Counted from the first letter of the stretch, positions 34,632-43,788 are shown. The stretch: 64,000 nt of DNA from Nonomuraea lactucae (GCF_003313395.1 NZ_QNFZ01000257.1:16364-80363), one strand, 5' to 3'. Notes: generated from the letters alone by a model not told the origin. Program-made: numbers and translations.

Positions 34632-34711
34632 TCCCAACGCCGCAACCGGCCGCAGCCATTCAACGGCGGCGGCCGGCCCCGGTCGTCCAGACACCCCAGG
34701 AGATACCTCTC

Positions 34712-35611
34712 ATGAGCAACATCGTCGTCATCACCGGTGCCTCCAGCGGATTCGGCGCCCTCACCGCCCGGGCCCTCGCGGACGCCGGGCACACCGTGTA
34801 CGCCGGAATGCGCCAGACCACCACCCGCAACGCCCCACAGGTCGAAGCCGCTAGCGTCTACAGCAAGGAACACAACGTCGACCTGCGTTCCATCGAAATG
34901 GACGTCACCTCGCAGGAGTCCGTCGACGCCGCGATCAGCCGGATCCTCGACGAGCACGGCCGTATCGACGTCCTGATCCACAACGCCGGCCACATGGTCA
35001 CCGGCCCCACCGAGGCCTTCACCCCCGAGCAACTCGCCGACCTGTACGACGTCAACGTGTTGTCGACGCAGCGCGTCAACCGCGCCGCCCTGCCCAGCAT
35101 GCGTCACGCGAGCCGAGGCCTGGTGATCTGGGTGTCCAGCACCAGCGTCAAGGGAGGCACCCCGCCCTACCTGGCACCATACTTCGCCGCCAAGGCCGCG
35201 ATGGACTCCCTCGCCGTCAGCTACGCGGCCGAACTTGCCCGCTGGGGAGTCGAGACATCCATCGTGGTCCCCGGCGCGTTCACGAGCGGCACCAACCACT
35301 TCACCCACTCCGGTCGTCCGTCCGACCGCGATGTCGAAGCGGAGTACGAGACCAAGTACGCCGGCCTGGTCGGTCAGGTGGGCGAGAAGCTCGCCGCGCT
35401 GACCCCTGAAGATGCGGAGGCGTCCCTCGTCTCCGCCGAGATCGCCCGCATCATCGCACTTCCCGCCGGGCAGCGCCCCCACCGAGTCACCATAGACCCG
35501 ATCGACGACGGTTCCGAAGAAGTCTCGGACGCCGCCGACCGGATCCGACGCGAGTTCCTCACCCGCGTGGGCCTCGCCGACCTGCTCACGGTGCACCAGG
35601 CGAACAGCTGA
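34712..35611 (+). CDS. SDR family oxidoreductase (long form)
   Basis: 299-aa SDR with TGASSGFG at 8-15 and Tyr157/Lys161 (YFAAK). Its loop after the active site is longer than in classical SDRs (FTSGTNHFTHSG, DRDVEAEYE), a layout found in many TetR-controlled actinobacterial SDRs of unknown substrate. ATG 34712 is preceded by CAGGAG. It is the last gene of the TetR-SDR-SDR unit and ends at a strong hairpin shared with the convergent dioxygenase gene. Confidence 0.87.
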   Translation: MSNIVVITGASSGFGALTARALADAGHTVYAGMRQTTTRNAPQVEAASVYSKEHNVDLRSIEMDVTSQESVDAAISRILDEHGRIDVLIHNAGHMVTGPTEAFTPEQLADLYDVNVLSTQRVNRAALPSMRHASRGLVIWVSSTSVKGGTPPYLAPYFAAKAAMDSLAVSYAAELARWGVETSIVVPGAFTSGTNHFTHSGRPSDRDVEAEYETKYAGLVGQVGEKLAALTPEDAEASLVSAEIARIIALPAGQRPHRVTIDPIDDGSEEVSDAADRIRREFLTRVGLADLLTVHQANS

Positions 35612-35641
35612 CGCCGCGGCGCCGCGGGGCACCAGGTTTGT

Positions 35642-35681
35642 TCGCGGGCGCCGTCGGGTCACTGTTCGACGGCGCCCGCGA
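35642..35681. terminator. Strong bidirectional hairpin terminator
   Basis: TCGCGGGCGCCGTCG (35642-35656) pairs perfectly with CGACGGCGCCCGCGA (35667-35681), a 15-bp stem with a 10-nt loop, placed exactly between the convergent SDR and dioxygenase genes. Confidence 0.8.
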
Positions 35682-35685
35682 GGTC

Positions 35686-36648
35686 TCACGGGTGGCTGGA
35701 GATCATCAGGTCCGCCAGGTCTTCGGGCTTGATGAAGGAGGGCGGGGGCGGAGGACCCCACTGAAAGAGCCCGCGTGCTCCTTCGAGCTCCTCCGGGGTC
35801 CACAGGGCGTCTTCAGGGATGCAGTCCATGTCGCTGTGGTACTCGGCGAAGTTGCCGGCCGGGTCCTTCAGGTACCAGAAGAAGTTGCTTCCGGCGTAGT
35901 GGCGGCCCAGTCCCCACACATGACGGCCAGGGTCCCTCTCCAGCATGCTCATCGCGCCGCGGCCGATCTCGTCGACGTCGTCGACCTGCCAGCTGGTGTG
36001 GTGCAGGAAGGGCACCGGGGCACGCTGGACCAGCAGATTGTGGTGGTCGGTGGAGCACCGCAGGAACACTCCGACGTCCTTGACGATGTCGCTGACCTTG
36101 AACTCCAGTCCGTCGGTGAAGAACTTGCGCGTGGTGGCGAAGTCCGTCGTGCCCAGGACGAAGTGGCCCAGTCGACGCGGCCGGACCGGATCGGGGCGCA
36201 GCAGGCCCGGGGCGCGCTGTGCGATGCGGGGCGTGCGACCGGGGCCGTTGTACACCGGGGCAGGTGCGGGCGGTTGCACCAGGCGTGAGCGGACGACGAT
36301 ACGGACGCTGACGCCGGTGGCCGGCTCGACTGTCACGCACTGGGTCTCCTTGCCGGTGCCGGTCGTGGTGACCGGCACCGGGAAGTCCAGGTGCCGCAGT
36401 CGGCGCGTGATGCGTGCCAGGTCGTCGGGGTCGTCGGCGGCGAACGTGGCCTCGAGCAGCCGGCGCCGGGCGCTGTGCACGAGGCGGAGCTGGTCGCCAC
36501 CGTCTGTGGTGCCGAAGACGGGGCCGGGTTCGGCGCTTCCGCTGGGCGTGGTGTGGCTTCGGACGAGGCCGAAGTCCTCGTAGAAGACGGCGGCAGCGGC
36601 GACGTCGGGCACTCCGAGAGTCAGCTGTTCGATCCTGTGGAGTGGCAC
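35686..36648 (-). CDS. Extradiol (type I, VOC-fold) ring-cleavage dioxygenase
   Basis: 320-aa two-domain VOC dioxygenase. The iron ligands are recognisable in the C-terminal domain: His162 (GHFVLG), His216/217 (LHHTSW) and Glu269 (NFAEYHSD). Proteins of this type cleave catechols next to the hydroxyls to give 2-hydroxymuconic semialdehydes or acids. The gene starts 3 bp after the hydroxylase stop and is the last of a three-gene operon (FAH, hydroxylase, dioxygenase). The order of chemistry is therefore hydroxylation, meta-cleavage, then FAH-type hydrolysis. The aromatic substrate is unknown. Confidence 0.85.
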   Translation of the reverse strand: MPLHRIEQLTLGVPDVAAAAVFYEDFGLVRSHTTPSGSAEPGPVFGTTDGGDQLRLVHSARRRLLEATFAADDPDDLARITRRLRHLDFPVPVTTTGTGKETQCVTVEPATGVSVRIVVRSRLVQPPAPAPVYNGPGRTPRIAQRAPGLLRPDPVRPRRLGHFVLGTTDFATTRKFFTDGLEFKVSDIVKDVGVFLRCSTDHHNLLVQRAPVPFLHHTSWQVDDVDEIGRGAMSMLERDPGRHVWGLGRHYAGSNFFWYLKDPAGNFAEYHSDMDCIPEDALWTPEELEGARGLFQWGPPPPPSFIKPEDLADLMISSHP

Positions 36649-36651
36649 GGG

Positions 36652-38337
36652 TTACTCCCCTGCGGGGGCGGGCTGCACGGCCGTGGCCTGGTCGAGGAGG
36701 TCGTCGGCGAGCGCTGCCAGGCCGGCCGTGTCGGTGCCGCCGAAGACGTAGAAGTCCGGCCGGTTGATGACGACCTCGATGCCGCGGGTACGGAAGTACT
36801 CCGCGTAGGTTCCGTCGACGTCGACGATGTCGGTAGGGCTCGGAGTGCCGGGGCTGCTACCCGGGTCGGAGGCGGCTGGGCGCACCGTGTAGAAGTGGCA
36901 GCCGAGGCGTTCAAGGGCGGCGGTGCGCCGGGGGCCGAGCGCGGTGCGTGGGTCGTGGGTGATGCTGACGACGGTGAAGCCGGTGGCGGGCAGCAGGCGG
37001 TCGAACAGGTCGGTCCGGTCTGCGATCTGGACGCGTCCTTGGAGCCCGAGTTCTCCGGCGGGCGCCACCGGGCGGCCGTCGGACGCGCGGTGCAGGACTC
37101 CGTCGACCAGCTGCGGAAAGTCCGGCATGGGCGGGCGGAAGCCGGCGCGGAACATCTCGTCGCGTTTGCGGGCCTCGTCCGGGTCGATGATGCAGGGAAT
37201 CTTGCCGCTCTCCAAGGAGATGACCGTCCAGTCCCTGACATGGGGGTCGCGCTCGACCTGGTAGGTGTCGAGGAGCGTCTCGTCGGCCGCTCCGGAGAGC
37301 ACCAGGTCGAGTTTCCAGGCGAGGTTGCGGGCGTCCCGCATGCCCGAGCACATGCCCTGGCCCATGAAGGGCGGCATCGTGTGGGCGGCGTCACCGGCCA
37401 GGAAGACGCGGCCGGAGCGCCAGCGATGGGCGATCCGTGCTTCGAAGGTGTACACGAGTTGCCGGACCGGTTCGACGTCGTGCTCGGTGACGTCGAACGG
37501 GGCGAGCAGTTCCCACGCCTTGTCCGGCCGGAGGAAGTCTTCCGGGTCCTCATCCGGTCGGAGATGCCATTCCCAGCGTCGGTGGTCCTTGCCCAGCGGC
37601 AGCACGGTGGTCGGCCGGCGCGGGTCGCAGACCTGGCCGGAGTCGAAGGCCAGCCAGAAGGGACGTTTGATACGGGCGTCGATGACCAGCCACTTCTCGT
37701 TGAAGCCCAGATCGTCGCGGTCGATGCCGAGCATCTGGCGGGTTCGGCTGTTGGCACCGTCGCAGGCGACGACGTACCGGCCGCGGAATCGGCGGTGCTC
37801 AGCTGTGAGGACGGGGCGCGGCTCGCCCGGGACCGTGCGGGTGCGTTCCACGGTCAGTTCGACGTGGTCGTCGTGCTGGACGAGGTCCACGACTTCCCAG
37901 CTCGGCATGTGCGCGACGGTCTGGGACTGGAGGATCCGGTCGAGCAGGCTGCGTTCCAGGACGGCGGAGTTCTGCATGTAGTCCGAGTGCCAGCCGGAGA
38001 TGCCCTCCTCGCCCCAGGGGAACTCCAGCAGGGTCTCACCCTCGGCGTTGATCCAGGTGTAACTCTTGGTCGCGTAGGCGTCCTCGAGGGTGGGGCCTTC
38101 GGCGCCCAGTTGCTGGAGCATCCGCATAATCTCGTGATCGACGTGGCCGGCCCGGGGAAGGCCGTACAGACCCGGTTGCCGGTCGAAGACGACGGCGTCG
38201 CGGCCGAGCATCGTCCAGGTCGCCCCCAGGGTCAGGCCCACGGAGCCTCCGCCGATGATCAGAAGGTCGTGGATCCTGTCGCCGTCCGCTGTGAGGGAGG
38301 TGTCGGCGTCGTTGTGGGATCGCGCTCTGGTGGACAT
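36652..38337 (-). CDS. FAD-dependent aromatic hydroxylase (MhpA/PheA-like)
   Basis: 561-aa group A flavoprotein monooxygenase. GGGSVG at 29-34 binds FAD, ACDGANS at 192-198 is the DG motif, and FLAGDAAHTMPPFMGQG from 312 is the GD motif with the usual Pro-rich loop. Length and order match 3-(3-hydroxyphenyl)propionate hydroxylases and related phenol hydroxylases. It would add a second hydroxyl to a phenol to give the catechol substrate of the neighbouring dioxygenase. Start and the FAH stop share one base (TGATG). Confidence 0.88.
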   Translation of the reverse strand: MSTRARSHNDADTSLTADGDRIHDLLIIGGGSVGLTLGATWTMLGRDAVVFDRQPGLYGLPRAGHVDHEIMRMLQQLGAEGPTLEDAYATKSYTWINAEGETLLEFPWGEEGISGWHSDYMQNSAVLERSLLDRILQSQTVAHMPSWEVVDLVQHDDHVELTVERTRTVPGEPRPVLTAEHRRFRGRYVVACDGANSRTRQMLGIDRDDLGFNEKWLVIDARIKRPFWLAFDSGQVCDPRRPTTVLPLGKDHRRWEWHLRPDEDPEDFLRPDKAWELLAPFDVTEHDVEPVRQLVYTFEARIAHRWRSGRVFLAGDAAHTMPPFMGQGMCSGMRDARNLAWKLDLVLSGAADETLLDTYQVERDPHVRDWTVISLESGKIPCIIDPDEARKRDEMFRAGFRPPMPDFPQLVDGVLHRASDGRPVAPAGELGLQGRVQIADRTDLFDRLLPATGFTVVSITHDPRTALGPRRTAALERLGCHFYTVRPAASDPGSSPGTPSPTDIVDVDGTYAEYFRTRGIEVVINRPDFYVFGGTDTAGLAALADDLLDQATAVQPAPAGE

Positions 38338-39185
38338 CAGGCACCTCCGGTGAAGGTCTGCCGGAGGTCGCCCAGGCCGGTGATGTGGCTGTGCAGTGTC
38401 TGCCCCGGCCGCAGGTAGAGCGGCGGGGTCCGGCCCGCGCCGACTCCGGCAGGCGTACCCGTGAAGACCAGGTCGCCGGGGTAGAGGGTCACCACGGACG
38501 AGAGGTGGGCGATCAGCTCCCGCACCGGGAAGATCATCTGGCTGGTGCGTCCCTTCTGCAGCACCACGCCGTCGACCTCGCAGCTCAGCGGCAGATCCTC
38601 GGGATCGTCGAGCTCGTCCGGTGTGACGAGGAAGGGGCCGGTCGGCGAGAACCCGGGAAAGGACTTGGCAAGACTGAACTGCGGAGCGGGGCCGGCGTGC
38701 TGGGAGGTGCGTTCGGAGAGGTCCTGGCCCACGGTGAGCCCGGCGACATAGGCCCAGCTCTCGTCCGCGGAGATGTGCCGGGCCTCACGCCCGATCACGG
38801 CGACCAGCTCCACCTCCCAGTCGACGGTGTCCGTGGGCAGCTCCACGGTGCTCACCGGCCCGGTGAGCGAGGACACGTACTTGGTGAAGACCAGTGGCGT
38901 GGCCGGGCGCACAAAGCCGGATTCACGGGCGTGCTCGTCGTAGTTCAGTCCGACGGCGAACACCTGCCGGGGGGCCGGGACGGGCGGCCCCAGGTCCTCC
39001 GGCCGGAACGGGAGCACCTCGGCGCCCTCGAGGTCGGCCGTCGCAACCCAGCGGGACAGTTCGTCCCAGCGCTCGAAGGCCTGCTGCGGATCGGGACCGA
39101 AGCGCCCGCCGCTGAGTCGCCCGATGTCGACCAGGCCGTCGCCGTGCACGAGGGAGAGCCGTCCGCCTAGATTCGCCAACCGCAT
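38337..39185 (-). CDS. Fumarylacetoacetate hydrolase family enzyme (meta-pathway)
   Basis: 282-aa FAH-fold enzyme with the metal-site segment DWEVELVAVIG, LTVGQDLSERTSQ and FTGTPAGVGAG. Start ATG 39185 gives the usual N-terminus (MRLANLGG); the open frame continues upstream across the promoter and over the divergent kinase, which is clearly artefactual. As the first gene of the hydroxylase-dioxygenase operon it probably hydrolyses or hydrates the ring-cleavage product, like 2-hydroxyhepta-dienedioate isomerase/hydratase or acylpyruvase. Confidence 0.86.
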   Translation of the reverse strand: MRLANLGGRLSLVHGDGLVDIGRLSGGRFGPDPQQAFERWDELSRWVATADLEGAEVLPFRPEDLGPPVPAPRQVFAVGLNYDEHARESGFVRPATPLVFTKYVSSLTGPVSTVELPTDTVDWEVELVAVIGREARHISADESWAYVAGLTVGQDLSERTSQHAGPAPQFSLAKSFPGFSPTGPFLVTPDELDDPEDLPLSCEVDGVVLQKGRTSQMIFPVRELIAHLSSVVTLYPGDLVFTGTPAGVGAGRTPPLYLRPGQTLHSHITGLGDLRQTFTGGA

Positions 39186-39349
39186 GGGAAGCCTTTCAGA
39201 AAAGGAACGCAGGGAGTGCCGGTGGACGCAACGTGGGCGGCACACTGGCGTGACGCGAGTCTCCTGCCTGACGGCTGCCCCGCACATCCGACGGCTGACG
39301 CTCAGCGCACGCGCGGACACGGAGTCATCGGGTAGCCGACCGGGCAACC

Positions 39350-39366
39350 GCAAATGGGACATTTGC
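39350..39366. promoter_or_regulatory. Inverted repeat GCAAATGGGACATTTGC, with a further half-site
   Basis: Perfect 7-bp arms around GGA in the divergent region between the meta-cleavage operon (start 39185) and the two-component system. A further GCAAATGGGGCA half-site follows at 39383-39394. Candidate binding site for the NarL-type response regulator. Confidence 0.55.
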
Positions 39367-39404
39367 CCTATGCGAAATGGGTGCAAATGGGGCACGCTTC
39401 GAGC

Positions 39405-40931
39405 GTGTCCCTGGAAAACATGGGTTTGGCAGTACTCGTGGAGCTGGTGGAGAGCGCAGTCGACGGAATCGCCGTGCTCAGCCCGGACGGCGAGCACTTT
39501 CAGCACGTCAACCAGGCAGGCTGCCACATTCTCGGCCGCCGGCTCGAAGAGCTGCGCGCCCTGCCCGCCGCCGACTTCCCGCTGCCAGTGGTCGGCGCGC
39601 AACCCGGTGTCATGGCCGTCATGGCCCTCGGGGACCGGGAGATCGAATACATGTCGGCGGTGGTACGGACGCCCGCGAATCCCGTACGGATCGCCCGGTT
39701 CCGTGATGTGACCGATGCGCGGCGCCAGGAGCGGCGGCTCAAGGCGTTCAGCCGGACCTCCGCGAGCATCGCCTTCGCCGAGTCGCTCACCACGGGCCTC
39801 GACTCCCTGGCACGGGACGTCCGGCACGCGTCGGGCATGGAAGCGTGCACTTTTCTGATCATGGATGAGCAGGGCGAGCTGCGGCAGGTGGGCACGTGCG
39901 GCGACTACCCGGGCACGCCGGACTATGTGGACCGTCTCAAGGCATGCCGGGAGCTCGGGGCTCCCTTGCTGTCGGCGGAGGTCTTCGAGACCGGCAAGCC
40001 CGCTGTGATCGAAGGATGGCGGGAGCTCACCCTTGCCGACGAGCGTTTCGCGCCGCTGCACGAGATCAGCCAGCGGCAGAGCTGGGACACCATCGCCGTG
40101 CTGCCGCTCATCGTGCGCGGCACGACCGTCGGGGTGTTCAACGGCTTCTATCTCAAGGGCAGTCAGCCCTCCGACTCCGACCTGGCGTTTCTGTCGGCCA
40201 TCGCCGACCAGGCGGCAGTGGCCGTCGACAACGCTCGGATGCTGGTTCAGCTCGAGGCGAAGGCCGCCCTGGACGAACGGCACCGCCTGGCCCGTGACCT
40301 GCACGACTCGGTGAGCCAGGCACTGTTCTCCATGACTCTGCGCAGCCGTGCGGTGCAGATACTGGCCGAACAGGCCTCACCCCCGATGCCGGAGGTGACG
40401 GCCGGCCTCGCCGAACTGCGTGACCTCGTTCAGGGAACACTGGCGGAGATGCGGGCGCTGATCTTCCAGCTCCGCCCCGAAGCTCTCCATGAAGAGGGAC
40501 TGGTCTCCGCCGTCAGGCGGCACGCCGCGGCCATCGAGGCCCGGCATCATCTGCCCGTCGTCGTGGAGAGTCCTCAGCATCCCTTGTCGCTGCTCCCGGA
40601 CCAGGAGACCGACCTGTTCCGGATGGTCAGCGAGGCGATGATCAACGCTGTGAAACACGCCGAGGCGCGGCAGCTGGAAGTCCACATCCGGTGCGAGGGC
40701 ACGGACGGGCGGGACCTGCTGATCGAGGTACGCGACGACGGCCAGGGCTTTGACCCGGACACACCGCACCCGGGCCATCTGGGGCTGGTCTCCATGTCCG
40801 AGCGGATCGCACGGCTGGGGGGCACGTTCACGGTCGTCTCCTCCCCCGGGCGGCCGACCTCCGTACGTGCCGCGGTTCCTGGAGTATTGCGTTCCCCGGA
40901 CGACGGGGTGAGAGAAGGGACGGCGCATTGA
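39405..40931 (+). CDS. NarL-type sensor histidine kinase (PAS-GAF-HisKA_3)
   Basis: 508-aa soluble kinase with no membrane segment. A PAS-like domain spans about residues 8-105 and a GAF domain about 130-280; the dimerisation/phosphoacceptor helix is ERHRLARDLHDSVSQALF with His300, and a GHKL ATPase follows (NAVKHAE, DDGQGFD, GLVSMSERI). Start GTG 39405 or ATG 39420: frames starting earlier lie within the inverted repeat. Its stop overlaps the response-regulator start. A PAS-GAF sensor beside an aromatic operon suggests direct sensing of an aromatic compound or redox state (inference). Confidence 0.88.
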   Translation: MSLENMGLAVLVELVESAVDGIAVLSPDGEHFQHVNQAGCHILGRRLEELRALPAADFPLPVVGAQPGVMAVMALGDREIEYMSAVVRTPANPVRIARFRDVTDARRQERRLKAFSRTSASIAFAESLTTGLDSLARDVRHASGMEACTFLIMDEQGELRQVGTCGDYPGTPDYVDRLKACRELGAPLLSAEVFETGKPAVIEGWRELTLADERFAPLHEISQRQSWDTIAVLPLIVRGTTVGVFNGFYLKGSQPSDSDLAFLSAIADQAAVAVDNARMLVQLEAKAALDERHRLARDLHDSVSQALFSMTLRSRAVQILAEQASPPMPEVTAGLAELRDLVQGTLAEMRALIFQLRPEALHEEGLVSAVRRHAAAIEARHHLPVVVESPQHPLSLLPDQETDLFRMVSEAMINAVKHAEARQLEVHIRCEGTDGRDLLIEVRDDGQGFDPDTPHPGHLGLVSMSERIARLGGTFTVVSSPGRPTSVRAAVPGVLRSPDDGVREGTAH

Positions 40932-41599
40932 GCGGGCAAGCGGGAGCGGAGCCGATCAGGCTGCTGGTCGTGGACGATCACGCGGTCGTGCGGCAGGGGA
41001 TGAAGGCTTTTCTGTCCCTGCAGGCCGACATGGAGGTGGTCGGAGAGGCGGGCGACGCTCAGGCCGCGCTCGACTTCCTCGCCACAGCGGCGGTCCGGGG
41101 CGTCATGCCGCACGTGGTGCTGATGGATCTGGTGATGCCCCGACTCGACGGGGTGTCCGGCATCCAGGCGATCAAGAAGCTCCACCCCGGGGTGGAGGTC
41201 GTGGCGATGACGAGCTTCAGCGAAACCGAGCGGGTCCGTGCCGCGCTGGCCGCCGGGGCCGCCGGCTACCTGCTGAAGGACGCCGAGGCCGACGAAGTGG
41301 CGACGGCGATCCGGGCCGCGACAGCCGGCGAGACCCATCTGGACACAGCCGTGGCACGAAAGATCACTCGCGCACTGACCGGGGTGTCCGACGGCGTGGC
41401 GTCCCTGAGCCAGCGTGAACGCGAAGTGCTGGTGCTGGTCGCCGACGGCTACAGCAACAGGGACATCGCCCGTACTCTGACCATCAGCGAGCGTACGGCT
41501 CGTACCCATGTCAGCAGCATCCTGCTGAAGATCGGGGTGACGTCCAGGACGCAGGCGGCACTGTGGGCGATCCGCCAGGGACTGACGTCGGCTTCGTGA
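40928..41599 (+). CDS. NarL/LuxR-type response regulator
   Basis: 223-aa response regulator. The receiver domain has VVDDHAVVRQG and phosphoacceptor Asp67 (VLMDLVMPRLDG); the DNA-binding domain is LSQREREVLVLVADGYSNRDIA...RTARTHVSSILLKI. The start is probably the TTG at 40928, overlapping the kinase stop, with AGAAGGG in the right place; no ATG fits. Partner of the kinase at 39405 and probable activator of the divergent meta-cleavage operon. Its stop codon lies in a perfect hairpin. Confidence 0.9.
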   Translation: MSGQAGAEPIRLLVVDDHAVVRQGMKAFLSLQADMEVVGEAGDAQAALDFLATAAVRGVMPHVVLMDLVMPRLDGVSGIQAIKKLHPGVEVVAMTSFSETERVRAALAAGAAGYLLKDAEADEVATAIRAATAGETHLDTAVARKITRALTGVSDGVASLSQREREVLVLVADGYSNRDIARTLTISERTARTHVSSILLKIGVTSRTQAALWAIRQGLTSAS

Positions 41600-41611
41600 G
41601 CCGACGTCAGT
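41581..41611. terminator. Hairpin overlapping the response-regulator stop codon
   Basis: ACTGACGTCGGCT (41581-41593) and AGCCGACGTCAGT (41599-41611) form a perfect 13-bp stem with a 5-nt loop; the TGA stop lies at the loop-stem junction. The convergent SDR gene ends 19 bp further on, so it can serve both strands. Confidence 0.75.
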
Positions 41612-41629
41612 TGCGCCGAATCCGGCCTC

Positions 41630-42400
41630 TCAGCGGGCGATCATCCCGGCTGAGAGGTCGACGTCGGCGCCCGTCATTCCGGGCATCTGCAGCATGGCCA
41701 CCACCGCAGCGGCGACTTCGTCCTCCTCGACCATCCGGCCCAGGGCGGAACGCGACACGAAGGCCGCCTCTGCGGCAGCGGCATCAGTGCCCGTCCGCTC
41801 CGCTTCCAGACGGAAATTGCGTTCCATGCGCGGCCCCTTGACCGGCCCCGGTGAGAGGCTGTTCACGGACACACCGTGCGGACCGGCCTCGCAGGCCAGG
41901 GTCGCGGTCAGTCCGAGTACAGCCGTCTTCGAGGCGGCATAGGGGGTGCGGCGGGCCAGCGGACGCTTGCCGGTCACCGAGGCGATGTTGATCACGTCGC
42001 CGCGTCCGGCCGCCATCATGGCCGGCAGGAACGCCCGGCAGACGAGGAAGACCCCCCGCACGTTGACGGCGAAGACGTCGTCCCAGTCCTGGGGGTCGAT
42101 GTCGACCAGCGGAGCCACCGGCCCTGCCACGCCCGCGTTGTTGACCAGCGTGCAGATCACTTCGTCGTTCAGCTCCGCGCGTAGCCGTTCCACGGACTCC
42201 GGATCCGAGGTGTCGCAGATGGCCGTGCGTGCGGCGCCGCCGCGCCGGCCGATCTCCTTCGCCACCTGGTCCAGCTTGTCCCGGGTGCGGCCCGTGAGGA
42301 CGACCCGTGCTCCGGCTCCGGCCAGGGCGAGCGAGATGGCCCGCCCCAGGCCGTTGCCGGCTCCCGTCACCAGGGCCGTGCGGCCCGCGAGCACGCTCAT
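41630..42400 (-). CDS. SDR family oxidoreductase
   Basis: 256-aa classical SDR with TGAGNGLG at 12-19 and catalytic Ser141, Tyr154 and Lys158 (YAASK). ATG 42400 overlaps the stop of the histidinol-dehydrogenase-like gene (ATGA). A pair of SDR plus HisD-like dehydrogenase is found in 2,3-dihydroxypropane-1-sulfonate catabolism and in other polyol-acid pathways, so the two probably work on the same hydroxylated carbon chain (inference). Confidence 0.86.
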   Translation of the reverse strand: MSVLAGRTALVTGAGNGLGRAISLALAGAGARVVLTGRTRDKLDQVAKEIGRRGGAARTAICDTSDPESVERLRAELNDEVICTLVNNAGVAGPVAPLVDIDPQDWDDVFAVNVRGVFLVCRAFLPAMMAAGRGDVINIASVTGKRPLARRTPYAASKTAVLGLTATLACEAGPHGVSVNSLSPGPVKGPRMERNFRLEAERTGTDAAAAEAAFVSRSALGRMVEEDEVAAAVVAMLQMPGMTGADVDLSAGMIAR

Positions 42401-43719
42401 GCCGACTCGGCCCGGTAGACGTCCGGGGCCCACGCCAGGTCGCCACCCGCGTACTTCGCCGCCCGGACGTCACCGGAGCGCGCGTGGCCCTCGAAGAACT
42501 CCACCCGTGCGGCGCGTCCGCACAGCTCGCCCAGCTCGGCGCTGGAGCCGGTGTTCACCACCTCCTGGTACGTGACCGTCTTGAGGTACTTGCCGACCCA
42601 CAGGCCGCCGGTGTAGCGGGCCGCGCCCCGGGTGGGCAGGGTGTGATTGGTGCCGATGACCTTGTCCCCGTACGAGACGCAGGTGCCCTCGCCCAGGAAC
42701 AGCGCCCCGTACTGGCTCATCCGCTCCAGCGCCTCTCGCGGGTGCCGGGTGAGGATCTGCACATGCTCACTGGCGAAGCCGTCGGCGACGGTGTACGCCT
42801 CGTCGAGGCCGGCGACCACGATGACCTGTCCGTGGTCCCGCCACGCGGGGCCGGCGTAGTCCTGCGTGGACATCGTGGGCAGCAGCGTGTCGATGTACTC
42901 CAGCGTCTGCCGCGCCACCTGCTCGGATGTGGTGATGAGCACGGCCGGCGAGTCCGGTCCATGTTCCGCCTGGGAGAGCAGGTCGACCGCGACCACGAAG
43001 GGGTCGGCGTACTCGTCGGCGACCACGAGTATTTCGGTGGGGCCGGCGAACAGGTCGATGCCCACCTCACCGAAGAGCTGGCGCTTGGCCTCGGCCACGT
43101 AGGCGTTGCCCGGCCCGGCCAGCAGGTCGACCCGCCCGATGGTTTCGGTGCCGACCGCCATGGCGGCCACCGCCTGCACCCCGCCGAGCAGGTGGATCTC
43201 GTCGGCGCCCGCCAGGGACATGGCGGCGACGGTGGCGGCCGGAATCTCACCCTTGATGGGCGGAGTACAGGCCACCGTGCGCTCCACACCGGCCACCTTC
43301 GCGGTCACGATGGTCATGTGGGCGGAGGCCACCAGCGGATACCGTCCGCCGGGCACGTAGGCGCCGGCCGCACTGACGGGGATGTTGCGCTGGCCGAGGA
43401 AGACCCCCGGCATGGTCTCCACCTCGAAGTCGCCGATCGACTCGCGCTGCGCCTTGGCGAACTCGCGCACGTTGCGCTGCACGGTGCGGATGTCGTCCAG
43501 AGTCGTCTCGGGCACGCCGGCCACGATGCCGCGTATCTCGTCCTCGGTGAGCCGGAAAGAGGCGGGAGACCAGTTGTCGAACTTCTCCGAGTAGGCGCGC
43601 ACCGCCTCGTCTCCCCGGGTGCGGATGTCATTGATGACTCCCGCAACGGTCTCTCTCACCCGGTCGTCGGTGACTCGGGCGCTGCTGGGCGAGGTCGCGC
43701 CCTTGATGATCTGAGGCAT
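42397..43719 (-). CDS. Histidinol-dehydrogenase-like enzyme (HpsN-like)
   Basis: 440-aa NAD-dependent alcohol-to-acid dehydrogenase of the HisD fold. The catalytic and zinc positions of HisD are kept: SQAEHGPDS, ASEHVQI, YGDKVIGTNHTLPT and FEGHARSGDV. The N-terminus (SPASFRLTEDEI) and the absence of other his genes fit the HisD paralogues used in catabolism, for example sulfopropanediol 3-dehydrogenase, rather than histidine biosynthesis. ATG 43719 has AAGGAG upstream. It oxidises a terminal hydroxyl to a carboxylate in two steps in characterised relatives. The substrate here is unproven. Confidence 0.8.
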   Translation of the reverse strand: MPQIIKGATSPSSARVTDDRVRETVAGVINDIRTRGDEAVRAYSEKFDNWSPASFRLTEDEIRGIVAGVPETTLDDIRTVQRNVREFAKAQRESIGDFEVETMPGVFLGQRNIPVSAAGAYVPGGRYPLVASAHMTIVTAKVAGVERTVACTPPIKGEIPAATVAAMSLAGADEIHLLGGVQAVAAMAVGTETIGRVDLLAGPGNAYVAEAKRQLFGEVGIDLFAGPTEILVVADEYADPFVVAVDLLSQAEHGPDSPAVLITTSEQVARQTLEYIDTLLPTMSTQDYAGPAWRDHGQVIVVAGLDEAYTVADGFASEHVQILTRHPREALERMSQYGALFLGEGTCVSYGDKVIGTNHTLPTRGAARYTGGLWVGKYLKTVTYQEVVNTGSSAELGELCGRAARVEFFEGHARSGDVRAAKYAGGDLAWAPDVYRAESA

Positions 43720-43788
43720 GGAAACTCCTTGTCGGTGTGCGGGTGGTGTGCGCGTCGGATGCGCAGTGCGTGGAACCTGGGGGGCCGG

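Noticed and set aside
36391-38418. 675-codon rightward open frame
   Set aside because: Antisense to the hydroxylase/dioxygenase operon; low-complexity Gly/Val/Arg-rich translation without motifs. Typical GC-rich shadow frame.
39186-40304. N-terminal extension of the FAH gene to 40304
   Set aside because: The extension crosses the divergent promoter and lies antisense to the sensor kinase; ATG 39185 gives the family N-terminus.
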